Shown here one piece after another: positions 34,601 to 45,769 of a DNA stretch of 64,000 bases. The translations under genes and the position numbers were made by a program. The notes under the pieces are model-generated. The model made no database searches. It was not told where the DNA came from and worked only from the letters and a program-made list of their open reading frames with translations. The stretch lies in NCBI RefSeq assembly GCF_037038585.1, contig NC_092522.1:124416661-124480660 (forward strand), read 5' to 3'. The stretch's first letter is position 1. Every line of letters begins with the position of its first letter. Origin of the DNA: Patagioenas fasciata (taxonomy: Eukaryota; Chordata; Aves; Columbiformes; Columbidae).

Positions 34601-36471
34601 GTCTGCCTTACCTCATAGAAGAACGGGTGCCCCGCCATGTCAAAGATGTTCACCTTGATCTCTCGGTCTCTGACCTGCACTCTGAAAGAGAAGAGGGAAA
34701 CGCTTGTGAAGGCTTCAGCTCAGCCCTCGCACGGGCTGTGTCTCCACTATAGAGCTGGGTGACCGGGGACAGGAGAATCAGTACAAAGTTCTAAGTGCTG
34801 TGGTTTAATGGCCAGAAAATCACAGAATAGTTTGGGTGGCATGGGACCATTAAATCTCATCCAGTGCCAGCCCTGCTATGAGCAGGGACATCTCCACCAG
34901 CTCAGGTTGCTCAGAGCCCCGTCCAGCCTGGCCTGGGATGTCTCCAGGGATGGTTCATCCACCACCTCTCTGCCCAACCTGGGCCAGGCTCTCGCCACCC
35001 TCAGCACAAACAATTTCTGCATCATGTCCAGCCTGAATCTCCCCACTTTGAGTTTAAAACCATCACCCCTTGTCTTATCACTACAGGCCCACTCCTGTCA
35101 TCCATAACCATGCAGCTCATCCCACTCTCCCGGCATTTGCGACTCCTCATCACGAAGGTACTTACTTTGTGACACCGTAGTCGATACCAATGGTCGCCAG
35201 GTATTTGGGAACAAATCTCTTCTCGCAATAGCGCTTTATAATGCAGCTCTGGAAGAAGGGAAAAGGGACTTTCAGCAGGATGGCACCACACACTGTAATA
35301 GCCACATTAACACAGAATTCACCGACAGCCCCCGGTCAGCTGAATGGCTGCTAACACATGAACTCCGCCCATAGTCCCTAAACTAACTCATCAACCCACA
35401 ACCAAAGCACCAATCTCTACCAGAAGTATATTTTTTTCTGCAAAAGAAAGAAAAAGCCAAGATCGCAGCCCCTGAGAGTCAATTATTCCTTACCTGTCTG
35501 GAGGCAGTAGTGCCACAAATATCCGATTTATTCCCCTAGAGAGAACATCCAGCTGGAGGAGCTGTTTATTCAGGATCCTGGGGACAGTCAGCTCCCCCAA
35601 AACCACAAAGAACATTTCAGCAGCACAAGAAGCACATACAGGGTCACAGTGGGTCCCTCCAGCCCCAGTTTTGGCCCTGACTGCCAGAGATACCGTTTAA
35701 GGAGAGCAGAGGAGCCAGCTGCAGAGATAAATGCCATCAGGATAAATATCACCTGCCATCTATTTGCCTACTCGCTCTGTCCTGCAAGATCCTTCTGGAT
35801 TTTCTTACTGCCAAACGAGGCATTTGTCTGCCCCAAGGGAGTCCTCCTGCTACCAGCAGTTAAACAGGATTAGATTTATTCAGCAAACAAAAAAAAAAAA
35901 GGGAAATTCTTCATAACAGAACCTGGTTGGGAAGAAGAAACAACATCCCATGGAAGAGAATGGTAATTCAGCACTGGAGGAGGAACAGGAGCTGCTGAGG
36001 AAACTCCAGCTAAAGCCAGACTGGGAGGGGTGATCTGGAGAGACCGATTGCGGCCTTTCTGCAATTAAAAGGGGCCCATAAGAAAGATGGGGACACACAG
36101 AAAACTCTCGCGGCGCCATGACACCTCCTAAGCTCCCGCCCCCTTCCACGCAGCCAATAAACGCCGGCATTTAGGCGTGCGGCCCCCGCCCCAAACTGTC
36201 CATCATCCACTCGCCCCAACCACCCGCCTCGCACCACACGGCACGACCTGCCTCTGATTGGCTCCCGCCAGCCGGCACAGCCACCAATCCGTGACCTCTC
36301 TATCACGGCGGCTGCCTGCATCCGGTTCCCCATTGGATAGCTGGCCTGCCCACCACCGCCCGCCCGCCAATGGCAGCGCCTCACCTTGCCCACCTCCGCG
36401 TTGCCCATGGAGATGACTTTAATCCGCAGCGACTTGCGCGTTTCCTTCCGCTTCGGCGGATTCGCCTCCAT
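28700..36471 (-). CDS. DNAJC27: DnaJ homolog subfamily C member 27 / RabJ (complete, 7 exons)
   Basis: Rab-like small GTPase with a C-terminal J domain, implicated in nuclear MEK/ERK signalling. Exons in transcript order: 36385-36471, 35166-35248, 34612-34681, 33491-33655, 32204-32326, 31280-31440, 28700-28832. They sum to 822 nt and 273 residues, the same length as the mammalian protein. Visible motifs: P-loop GNAEVGKS split across the first intron; G3 DMAGHP, where His replaces the catalytic Gln usual in Rabs (a family trait); G4 NKID across exons 4/5; G5 ETSAQ; then DSWDMLGVKPGA and the J-domain HPDK in the last exon. There is no C-terminal prenylation cysteine. The start ATG (36471-36469) lies in a CpG island. 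Introns hold several CR1s in both orientations. Confidence 0.97.
28866..29182 (+). mobile_element. CR1 LINE fragment (last DNAJC27 intron)
   Basis: Starts CTTAAAAGGGGTCCATAAGA about 35 bp from the last exon, ends CCAAACCATCCTGTGATTTG. Confidence 0.9.
29183..30283 (-). other. DNAJC27 intron 6 unique sequence
   Basis: About 1.1 kb between two opposite CR1s. No exon, RNA gene or tandem repeat seen. Confidence 0.4.
30284..30708 (-). mobile_element. CR1 LINE fragment (DNAJC27 intron 6)
   Basis: CATAGAATGACAGAAACATT through CCAGCACCTCAAGGCCTTTC. Confidence 0.9.
32400..33306 (+). mobile_element. CR1 LINE fragment, longest in the window, with ORF2 remnant
   Basis: About 900 bp. The 5' part translates to the CR1 reverse-transcriptase C-terminal region (AIQRDLDQLDQWAEA, FNKAKCPVLHLG). 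The 3' end is CCAACCAAAATGATTTTGTG. It starts about 75 bp from DNAJC27 exon 5, in intron 4. Confidence 0.92.
33990..34010. repeat. (TG)n microsatellite
   Basis: Short TG dinucleotide run in DNAJC27 intron 3. Confidence 0.85.
34198..34462 (-). mobile_element. CR1 LINE fragment (DNAJC27 intron 3)
   Basis: AGAATCACAGAATAGAACCA, GGATGGTTTGGGTTGAAGGG, through GGCCTGAATCTCCCCTC. Confidence 0.9.
34816..35092 (-). mobile_element. CR1 LINE fragment (DNAJC27 intron 2)
   Basis: AAAATCACAGAATAGTTTGG through AAAACCATCACCCCTTGTC. Confidence 0.9.
36061..36100 (+). mobile_element. Tiny CR1 remnant
   Basis: AAAAGGGGCCCATAAGAAAG plus ATGGGGACA matches the internal CR1 segment seen intact at 28868 and 61952. 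It lies in DNAJC27 intron 1 next to the CpG island. Confidence 0.55.
36154..36371. promoter_or_regulatory. Cluster of five CCAAT boxes in DNAJC27 intron 1
   Basis: CCAAT at 36154-36158, 36284-36288 and 36367-36371, and ATTGG at 36257-36261 and 36332-36336, within 218 bp of CpG-rich DNA that begins 14 bp inside intron 1. NF-Y sites normally lie just upstream of a TSS, so this may belong to a broad or bidirectional promoter. Confidence 0.5.
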
Positions 36472-36905
36472 GGCGGCCCGGGGCGGAGCGCGCCGAGCCG
36501 GGGCGGCGCCAGCCGGTCTCGGTTGAGGCGGCGGAAAGACGGACGGAGCGACGGAGCGCGGCGGGGCCGGGGCCGCCTCACCGCGCAGCCCCTCCCGCTC
36601 TCGCGAGACTTCACCCCCCGTACCCGGCAGCAGCGCGAACTTCTCGCGAGATTTGGTGAGAGCGTTGGCGCTCTCTGCTCTGCCGGGGGCCGCTACCGTC
36701 CAGCAGGGGGCGGTAGTGAGGCGCGGGAGGGCTCGCGTCTCCTGTCCCGCCCCCGCCACGCCCCGGGGGCCGCTGTGAGGAGCCGTAGCCAAGGGACACG
36801 GGACCGCGGTTCGCGTCCCCTCCCCGCCAAGTGGAGCGGGACGGGGTGGCACCTCCGCCAGGTCTTCCCCTCCTCCCCTGCCCTGTCCCGGCACCTCCAG
36901 GAGCT
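36472..36905 (-). promoter_or_regulatory. DNAJC27: DNAJC27 CpG-island promoter
   Basis: CpG-dense sequence immediately upstream of the DNAJC27 ATG. It contains two perfect TCTCGCGAGA palindromes (36599-36608 and 36642-36651), 43 bp apart and about 130-180 bp from the start codon. This element is known to drive CpG-island promoters and is bound by BANP when unmethylated (earlier linked to Kaiso). No TATA box is seen. CpG density drops toward the mariner at 36986. Confidence 0.7.
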
Positions 36906-36985
36906 GCAAAGCAGCAGCACGTAGTGTCGAGTTTTACTGGGTGCTCCCTGGGAGGGGCTGCGTGGCCCTGGAGACCTCCAGGGAT

Positions 36986-38236
36986 CAGCTTGGTGCAGAA
37001 GTAATCGCGGTTTTTGCATCATTGAAATTTCCCGTTTGATAGTGGAATACATTCCTAAATCAATGTGGTTACGTCATGCATCATTTTAATGATGCTTTAT
37101 ATGTTGTTTTGCTACTGACTTATTACTTGCTGTTTATTTTAGATTTATTTCAGGCTATGGAAATGCTGTCAGGCAAAAAGCAAATCCGAGCGATTTCCTT
37201 ATTCGAGTCCAAAATGGGTTGTAAAGCTGCAGAGAACTCGCAGCACCAACAGCGCATTTGGCCCAGGAACTGCTGAGAACAGACGGTGCAGCGCTGGTTC
37301 GAGGGGCTTCCCAAAGGAGCCTTGAAGGGGAGCGTGGTGGCCACCATGGGAAGGTGACAACGACCCATTGAGAGCACCCATCGAAGCCGATCCTCTTACA
37401 GCTACACGAGAAGCTGCTGAAGACTCAGTGTCCACCGTTCTACAGTTGTTCCCATTTGAAGCAAATTGCAAAGGTGAAGAAGCTCGATAAGTGAACGCCT
37501 CATGAGCTGACCGAAAATCAAAGAAATCATCGTTTTGAAGCATCAGCTTCTCTTCTTTTACGCAGCAATGAACCATTTCTCAGTCAGATTGTGACGTGCA
37601 ATGAAAAGTGGGTTTTATACATCAACCAGCTCAGTGGTTGGACCAAGAAGAACCTCCAAAGCACTTCCCAAAGCCAAACTTGCACCAAAAGAAGGTCACG
37701 GTCACTGTTTGGTGCTCTGCTCACCATCTGATCCACCGCAGCTTTCTGAATCCCGGCAAAACCCTCACATCTGAGCAGTCTGCTCAGCAAATGGATGGGA
37801 TGCACCAAACCTGCAACGCCGCAGCGGCATCGGTCACCAGAAAGGGCCCAATTCTTCTCCACCACGCCGCCGCCCGACCGCGCGTCGCACAACAAGCGCT
37901 GCAAAAGTTGAATGACTTGGGCTGTGAAGTTTTGCCTCGTCTGCCACCTTCACCTGAGCTCTCACCAACCGACCGGCACCTCTTCAAGCATCTCGACCAC
38001 TTTCTGCAGGGAAAACACTTCCACAACCAGCAGGATGCAGAAAATGCTTTTCAAGAGCTCATTGAATCCCCAAGCACGGATTTTTACGCTACAGGAATAA
38101 ACAAACTTATTTCTCATTGGCAAAAATGTGTTGATTGTAATGGTTCTTATTTGGATTAATGAGGATGTCTTTCAGCCTAGCTATAATGATTTAAAATTAA
38201 CGGCCTGAAACCGCGATTACTTTTGCACCAACCTAA
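36986..38236 (+). mobile_element. Hsmar1-type mariner DNA transposon (inactive)
   Basis: About 1.25 kb bounded by ~30-bp terminal inverted repeats: left end GGTGCAGAAGTAATCGCGG (from 36992) and right end CGCGATTACTTTTGCACC (38212-38229) followed by AACCTAA and a TA. These match the TIR type of the Hsmar1/MADE1 mariners and their avian relatives such as chicken Galluhop. The left-most 5 bp are degraded. It lies about 0.5 kb upstream of the DNAJC27 start. Confidence 0.93.
37157..38159 (+). pseudogene. Mariner transposase pseudogene
   Basis: The reading frame starts MEMLSGKKQIRAISLFESKM at 37157 and ends KCVDCNGSYLD at 38159, but several frameshifts and stops (from about 37275 on) break it. The longest intact part is 37608-38159. 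Of the mariner DD34D triad, the first Asp region reads CNEKW (Asp to Asn), the second (DNARPH in the family) reads HAAARPR, and only the third (SPTD) is kept. It therefore cannot encode an active enzyme. Confidence 0.9.
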
Positions 38237-38261
38237 TAAAGCAAAGCGATTGACCAGCAGG

Positions 38262-38822
38262 TTTGGGGGGGATTGTGCCCCTCTGCTCTGCTCTGGTGAG
38301 ACCCCCCTGCAGTGCTGGTCCAGCTCTGGGTCCTCAGCACAGGACACACATGGAGCTGCTGGAGAGGGGCCAGAGGAGCCCCAGGAATGACCCGAGGCTG
38401 GAACAGCTCTGCTGGGAGGACAGGCTGAGAGAGTTGGGGGGTTCAGCTGGAGAAGAGAAGCTCAGGGAGACCTTAGTGCAGCCTTTCTGGACTGGAAAGT
38501 TGCCATGAAGAAAGATGGGGACAGACTTTAGAGCAGGGTCTGTTGTGATAGGACAGGGGGTGATGGTTTTAAACCAAAGGAGGGAGATTTAGGCCGGACA
38601 TGATGCAGAAATTGTTTGTGCTGAGGGTGGTGAGAGCCTGGCCCAGGTTGGGCAGAGAGGTGGTGGCTGAACCATCCCTGGAGACATCCCAGGCCAGGCT
38701 GGACGGGGCTCTGAGCAACCTGAGCTGGTGAAGATGTCCCTGCTCATGGCAGGGGGGGCGCTGGGGGAGCTTTAATGGTCCCTTCAACCCAAGCCATCCT
38801 GTGATTCAGTGATTCTATGATG
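38262..38822 (+). mobile_element. CR1 LINE fragment next to the mariner
   Basis: GGGGATTGTGCCCCTCTGCT through GGTCCCTTCAACCCAAGCC and CAGTGATTCTATGATG. Confidence 0.9.
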
Positions 38823-41454
38823 TCCTGCCCCAACATGACCTGCTGCATGACCATAGCAGGGTGTTCGCCCCCAATATAGGAACTCTCTCTCCTCTCGCTT
38901 CACCTGGGTCCCTGCAGGAATGAATTAGGCCAGGATGGGAATGTCCCAGTTGGGATGCAGCTCACAGCCTTCTGGGTGAATTAGATGGAAAATATTGATT
39001 TCATCTTGTTTAGGAGATGTGGGGGTTGGCGTTGAGTCATTTCTTAGTGGGGAAAATGGGACCTCCTCAAGGATGGTCCACTCACAAAACAAGTTCTTGA
39101 GGGGAGGATGTTGCTGAGGCAGGTGGCCTCAGGTGACACCGAAGCTGGCACTGTCCCCAAGACACAGCCCATGGGGTCTGAGTAGAGGGACCCATCCCTC
39201 CGTGGGGCAGGGTCAACCGCAGGGTCCCTGGTCATCCATAATGTCCTTGTTTGCTTCTTGTAGGCCAGCAAGATCCTGTCAAGAGGAGGAACTTTTCCAT
39301 CATGCTGCGGCGACGAGGTACGAGGAGGGGACACGTGGGTTTTGAGTTCTCCTTCCCGGGGGGGTCACAACCACCTCTGGGCAAGGAGAACTCCAGGCAG
39401 GACCCACAGGGTTTGAGCATCTCTGGGGACTTGATAGAGATGGATGTGAGATGGGGTGTCCTTGTCTGAGATGTTCTGAGCTGAGGGACCCTATGACCCC
39501 CCCACCATGCCCTGCTGGGACCATGTGTCTGTCTGATGAGGGTTTGGAAGGGGGGGGTGGCAAAAGTGGGTGCTGGGGGTGTGGTGGGGGTCACTGGTGT
39601 GTCCCCAAATTGGGGACACTGGCGGTTGTGTCCTCAATATCTCTTGTGGCTTCCTCTGGACTGGCAAGGAGAAGCTGCATTTTGACGGGTCTGTTATGGG
39701 CTGTTTGGGATCTTCTGCCTCATTATCTGGTCTCATAAATCTTCGCCGTTATCCGTCCCTCCGGGTGCTTTATGACGCCAGCTCTGTTCTTCATCTTCAT
39801 GTCACCTTATCTTTAGCTCTGTTCTTCTTTGTTATCTTGGGTTTGTTCTTTGTCTTCTCGCTATCTGGCCTCTTGATGAAACCAGGCACATGTCCCTGTG
39901 CCAATTTATGCTGATTCCTTTAACCCTTCCTCCGCTGGTCCTGTACAAACATTCCTGGTCTTATGGGTGTTATTGTTTCTTACAAATCTGGCAGCTGAAT
40001 TCAGCCCTTCCTGCTTGAGATGCTGCTGGGGACACCTTGGCCCAGGGCACCGTCCCCCTTCTCGAGCCACGAGGGATCCCACCTGCTCAGCAACAGCGTA
40101 GAACTGGGCTTATAATTCCCACTGGCAAGTGCTGTCCTGCCCCGATCCCAGCGGTGCGGACGAGAAGAGCTTGAGGGGTTTTTTGGGGGGAGTTTCATCC
40201 TAGGCCAAGTGTCTCCTTTAGTTTACTAGGAAAAGAGGAGAAAGAAAGAAGGTAGTGGTTTGTTTGTTTGTTTGTTTGATTGATTGTTTTTCCCTCTGTG
40301 TTTTGGTACCAGATATAAAGCTTTCTGTGGGGTTTTCTCTGGGTTGGGAGGTACAAAACCCCTCTGTGCCTGGAGAGGAGGATGCACCAGCATCGTGCCA
40401 GAATTTGGGCAGTGTAAAGGCTCATAACAGCCCTACCGACTTGGTAGGGATACAGCAGCAGACACCAGCCCAGCAGCTTTAGGGATAAACAATTTATCTC
40501 TAAATAACAGTACAGTAATAAGTACAGATCAGTAGTGCAATTATCCGGGTTATAATGACAGCAAATCCAGTAATTCACTAATACAAGCCTAGAGTTGATA
40601 TCTAGGCGTGCAAAGGCCGTGAATAGCAGGCAGGCAGGGAGCAGGATGTGGCTTCTTCTCCAGACAAGGGACTTGGACCAGCCGAGAAGGCTTGGGGAAT
40701 CCCAGATTCCATGATGGGACCGTCCTTTTTGGTCCTTGTGTCATGGAAGCATCATTTGGGCTCATTAACCCATCATCGCATGCCACCCCGTGGTGGTGCA
40801 CCCAGAAACCATCACAGCAGCAAGTACTAATACATAAAGAGGTGGCTAAACCAAGTAAGAAATGGCTCAAAATAACGGTAACATGACATAAGACATTGAG
40901 TATTTCCATAGAGGGAGGGAGATCATCCTAAAGGGGATTCCAACCAGCTACACTTGACTATTTTTTGAGCAAATTCCAAGGTTTGTGTGATGGACACAAT
41001 GGACAGATATTAATGTTTGTTGTGCCTGCTCCCTCCCTGGCTTCAGCAGTCGGTGCGAGGCTGTGAGCTGCAAAAACTGTCCCATGAGACTGGGGACAGG
41101 GGGGAACGTGGTGGCAGGGGTATAGTTAGTTGACAGTTCTTGACAAGCAATAATTGGGGCAGTACAGTTAAAATCACATCCAGGCAGGGTAGCAAAGCTA
41201 CAGATACACAGAAAACTAATGCAGATAAAGTATGTTATATGCAGCATCAATATCTACAAAAGAATATGAAGATGTGAGGGCTCACGGCTGTTCGTGCTGC
41301 ACACAGCTGTTGTCCCAGTGTGTTTATCGGGAGTGTTTGCACATGAGAGGCTCCCCAGGGTGACAAAGACACATATTGGGGGCTCTAAAGGGATTTTCTT
41401 CACATGTGAACCCCAGTCCTGGATCAGGAATACAAGATTTGGCGTCCCCTGGTC
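38823..41454. other. Intergenic segment without recognised gene
   Basis: About 2.6 kb with no CR1, which stands out against the CR1-dense surroundings. 39640-41250 is AT-richer and could be an old LTR-type insertion in minus orientation, but I recognise no terminal repeat, primer-binding site or coding motif. Confidence 0.3.
40257..40287. repeat. (TTTG)n microsatellite
   Basis: About five TTTG units followed by GATTGATTG, in intergenic DNA. Confidence 0.85.
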
Positions 41455-41866
41455 ACCAGCACAAGCGTGATGGGAGCGACTGAGGGAGCTGGGGGGTTCA
41501 GCTGGAGAACAGGAGCTGAGGGGAGACCTTCTGATCTCTGAACTGCCTGAAAGGAGCTTGGAGCCAGGGGGGTCGGGCTCTGCTCCCCAGGAACAAGCGC
41601 CAGGAGCAGAGGAAACGGCCTCAAGTTGCGCCAGGGGAGGTTGAGGTTGGATCTGGGAACAATTTCTTCCCCAAAGGGCTGTGGGGCATTGGAACAGGCT
41701 GCCCAGGGCAGTGCTGGAGTCACCATCCCTGGAGGGTTGGACAGACGGACATGAGGTTCTCAGGGACATGGGGCAGTGCCAGGGGTGGGGGAACGGTTGG
41801 ACTCAATGATCTTGAGGGGCTTTTCCAACCGAAATCAGCCTTTGATTCTATGATTCTGTGTTTCTG
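41455..41866 (+). mobile_element. CR1 LINE fragment
   Basis: CACCAGCACAAGCGTGATGG to GATTCTATGATTCTGTG, the 8-bp CR1 3' tail repeat. Confidence 0.92.
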
Positions 41867-42766
41867 ACTGGCAGAGACTTGGGTTTTTTTGCCTTTGAAC
41901 TGGCCCTGCGCCGTCACCCTGCTGTGTTTGATGTGTGAGCAGCCGTACATGAGGTGTGCACTAAAGGTGTGGCGGTGACAACCTTGTGCATGTCCCCTGA
42001 GTGTCCCTGTGGCCTGCACAGCTCCACTGGGCTTGGGGAAAGAACCGGTGGTGTTTGGGCATGAGAGGCAGAGCGTGCCTCTGTTTCCCCATCCCGGAGC
42101 CAGGGTGTTGGTGAGGTGGTGCAGGGCACCGCCCTGTCCCCCGACTTTAGTTGGGACAGAATAACTGGGAATGTCTGGAGGGGTTGGGGACATTCCTGTA
42201 GCCATCTCACACCAGTGCTCCCAGCAGAGACACCCATGGGTGCTCCCCTCGCAGCTGCAGGGAGGGCAGCGCTTGGCTTTTTGGCACGGATCCTGCTCCG
42301 CTGGCTGCTGTGAGCGCTCCATGTGTGGGCAGCATCACCTTGCGCTGTGACAGTGTCTCCCCTGTCCCTCCCGTGCCACACACGTGCAAGAATTGGATCC
42401 TCGTGCAAAAAGTGATGCGGAGATGTGTGAGTGGCGGCACTCACACGTGGGAACCATCGGTGCATGGGAAGAGCCCGTCCTTGGGCATCGTGCGAGTGAC
42501 CTGGTGGGTGTTGGTGCCAGAATGGGTGCGGGTGTGCGAGAACCAGTGCAAACACCCCGAGGCCAAGTGCTGGTGTGTGGGAGCAGCCTTCTGGGTCTGG
42601 ACCGGGGGGTCTGGCTCTGGTCTGGGTATGTGGTGGCCAGGAAAGGGAACTGTGGCTCAGTGCCGGAGACCCCGCTGTGGTTACTGCAGCAGCTCCGTGG
42701 CCATGGAAACAGCTGTGGGAGAGAGGGGGCATGTGGGAAGGGGGATGCGGGGAAGGATGCAAGACA
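41867..42766. other. Intergenic sequence between two CR1s
   Basis: About 0.9 kb, GC-moderate, with no gene, CR1 or tandem repeat recognised. Confidence 0.4.
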
Positions 42767-43228
42767 GACCTTGAGGTGCTGGAGTGAGTGGAGAGAAGGG
42801 AACGGAGCTGGTGAGGGGCTGGAGCACAAGTGTGATGGGAGCGGCTGAGGGACCTGGGGGGTTCAGCTGGAGAACAGGAGCTGAGGGGAGACCTTCTGAT
42901 CTCTGAAGTGCCTGAAAGGAGCTTGGAGCCAGGGGGGGTCGGGCTCTGCTCCCCAGGAACAAGCGCCAGGAGCAGAGGAAACGGCCTCAAGTTGCGCCAG
43001 GGGAGGTTGAGGTTGGATGTGGGGAACAATTTCTTCCCCAAAGGGCTGTGGGGCATTGGAACAGGCTGCCCAGGGCAGTGCTGGAGTCACCATCCCTGGA
43101 GGGCTGGACAGACGGACATGAGGTTGTCAGGGCATGGGGCAGGGACAGGGGTCGGGGAACAGTTGGACTTGATGATCTTGAGGGGCTTTTTCCAACCGAG
43201 ATGATCCTATGGTTCTACGAATTCTATG
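42767..43228 (+). mobile_element. CR1 LINE fragment
   Basis: GACCTTGAGGTGCTGGAGTG to TCCAACCGAGATGATCCTAT. Confidence 0.9.
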
Positions 43229-44260
43229 CTGAGCTCTGTAGAGCGTTACTGAGCCCTAGGCAGGGACATGGCCACGTGTCCCGAGAGCATCCCATGCCCC
43301 AAGTGATTCGGCGTCCTCACCTTTACCTGCTGGAGAGGCAAGGGGACTGTGCTGTGCCCAAGGCACGTGCTTGTGTCCCTCTGGGCAAGGCTGGTGTGTG
43401 TTGGGGTCCCTGTTGTGACAATGACAGGTGGGGACTGAGGAACCATGCTGGCAGCAGGCAGGATTTGATCCTTCTTGGCCCTTGTCTTGTCCCCCACCCC
43501 AACCTCCATGGATCCATCCTGACCTTGGGCAGGGATTGTAGAATCACAGAAGTGTTTGAATTTCTTTGGCCACTGTGTCCCTCGACTGGTGGCCTCGCAA
43601 ATCCCCATGAGCAGAGGGACGAGGGTTCCCAAGCTGGGGGGTTTGGCCACATCTGCTTCAGGCTCTTCCTTCATCATCAGGTTTTACTTTGAGGCTTTTA
43701 AATTCACAACAGAAAGGACTTTGTGCCTGATTCTGGGGCTGGGCCTGACCAGGGACACTCAGGAGCTCTGTCCCTTGGCCTGTCACTGCTGCCATGTCCC
43801 CCATTAAAACCCTCTGATCCACTGGGAACGTGGCTCTTCGTGCGGCTGCTCCGTCACCCAGGGAATCAGCAACACAGATTAACTCCCGAAATGTTTTAAT
43901 TAAAACATAATTTCCCTGCGAGGAGGATCGTGAGGCACCAGCTATTGCCTAATTAGATGATCCAACCCGGGGGGTTTTGCAGCAAAAAGCTTAGGGAGGG
44001 GGAGATTTGCGGCAGCCCAGTGCCAGCACCTCCTGTGCCCCCTGTGCCTCCTCAGCCCTGTCACCTCCAGCCTTGTCCCGGTCCCCAAGTGGGGGGTCAC
44101 TTGTGCTTGTGTCAGGGTCTGCTATGGGGAGGGCTGGGGCTTTGCTGATGGGTCGGTCTCATACGTTGTGGCTCTGGCACAAGAGGCTCTGGCAAAAAGG
44201 GAGCACGGAAAATAGGCAGAATTGGTCCAAATGGTGGGAAAAAGGTAAATGTAATGGAGA
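43229..44260. other. Intergenic sequence
   Basis: About 1 kb between CR1 copies. I see no coding region or repeat. The TTAATTAAAACATAATTTCC patch near 43895-43915 is the only AT-rich feature. Confidence 0.4.
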
Positions 44261-44261
44261 A

Positions 44262-44990
44262 TCATAGAATCACAGAGCGTTAGGGATTGGAAGGGACCTG
44301 GAAAGCTCATCCAGTGCAATCCCCCCGGAGCAGGAACACCCAGCTGAGGTTCCACAGGAAGGTGTCCAGGCGGGTTTGAATGTCTGCAGAGAAGGAGACT
44401 CCACAACCTCCCTGGGCAGCCTGGGCCAGGCTCTGACACCCTCACCCCCAACAAGTTGCTTCTCCTCTTTCAGTGGAACCTCCTGTGTTCCAGTTTGCAC
44501 CCATTGCCCCTTGTCCTGTCACTGCTTGTCACCCAGAAGAGCCTGGCTCCATCCTCCTGACACTGCCCCTTTCCATATTGATCCCCAGGAATGAGTCCCC
44601 CCTCAGTCTCCTCTTCTCCAGCTCCAGAGCCCCAGCTCCCTCAGCCTTTCCTCACACGGGAGATGCTCCACTCCCTTCAGCATCTTGGTGGCTGCGCTGG
44701 ACTCTCTGCAGCAGTTCCCTGTCCTTCTGGAACTGAGGGGCCACAACTGGACACAATATTCCAGGGGTGGTCTCCCCAGGGCAGAGCAGAGGGGCAGGAG
44801 AACCTCTCTGACCTACTGACCACCCCCTTCTAACCCACCCCAGGTCCCATTGGCTTCCTGGCCACAAGGGCCCAGTGCTGGCTCATGCTCACCCTGCTGT
44901 CCCCAGGACCCCCAGCTCCCTTTCCCCTACACTGCTCTCTAATAGGTCATTCCCCAGCTTATACTGGAACTTGGGGCTGTTCCAGCCCAA
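44262..44990 (-). mobile_element. CR1 LINE fragment with ORF2 3' part
   Basis: AATCATAGAATCACAGAGCG at its 3' end, then CCCTGGGCAGCCTGGGCC and, further in, sequence of the ORF2 C-terminal region (CAGAGCAGAGGGGCAGGAGA). About 730 bp. Confidence 0.9.
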
Positions 44991-45769
44991 AGGTGGTGCT
45001 GTGCCGTGCCGTGCCAGGCGTTGCTGTGCCATACTCTGCAGTGCCACGCTGCGTTGTGCCGCGCAGCATCGTGCTGTGTGGTCCATCCCTGCCTCAGTTT
45101 CCCTTGGGCAGCAGGGCATTGCTGCATCACTTCAGTGCTGCTAAGACACCTAGGGAGGTATTTTCCTTGTTCCCCACCCCCTCCAAACGCTCTCAGCCCC
45201 TTCCCTGCCATCCCCGTCTCTCCAGGGCAGTCTGAGCCCCCCATCTCAGTCTCCAGAACTTTTTAGAAGCAGCTGAGCAGACCTGGACCTCAGCAGCATC
45301 CGTATTTCGGGAGCCTGGTGCAGCTCCCACTTGGCCGGGCTGGCAGCGGCTGGTGCAGGGAAAGGCCATGATTGCCACTCAGGTGGCCACGGTTGCCACT
45401 TGGGTGGCCACAGATGCTGGGGTGGGTGCTCTGTGGGGCTGGCAGCAGGATGGGGGGAGCACACACAGGATCTTCCCCACATGGGGAAAGTGGGGGGGTT
45501 TAATACCCCCGGGTGCTTATTCCCAGGATGAGCGATGCGAAGGGTGACCAAGCTCTGAAAGGAAACCTCTCTGCTGCGGTTTGGGGTCCCAAAACGGGGC
45601 TTGGGGTCCCCAAATGGAGCTTGGAGCTGGCTGACCTGCTGAGGAAGGATGCTCAGGGGCTCACCGGTGTGTTTGTGGGGGTGGGGGGGTCCCAGCTCAC
45701 TGGCACAGCCCAAATGTGCAGGGCTGCTGGGGCTTGTGCTGCCAGGTGTGGGGTAAAGCCCCAGGCTGT

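Noticed and set aside
41914-43056. 380-codon minus-strand ORF
   Set aside because: Runs through a CR1 in antisense and unrelated flanking DNA. No homology recognised.
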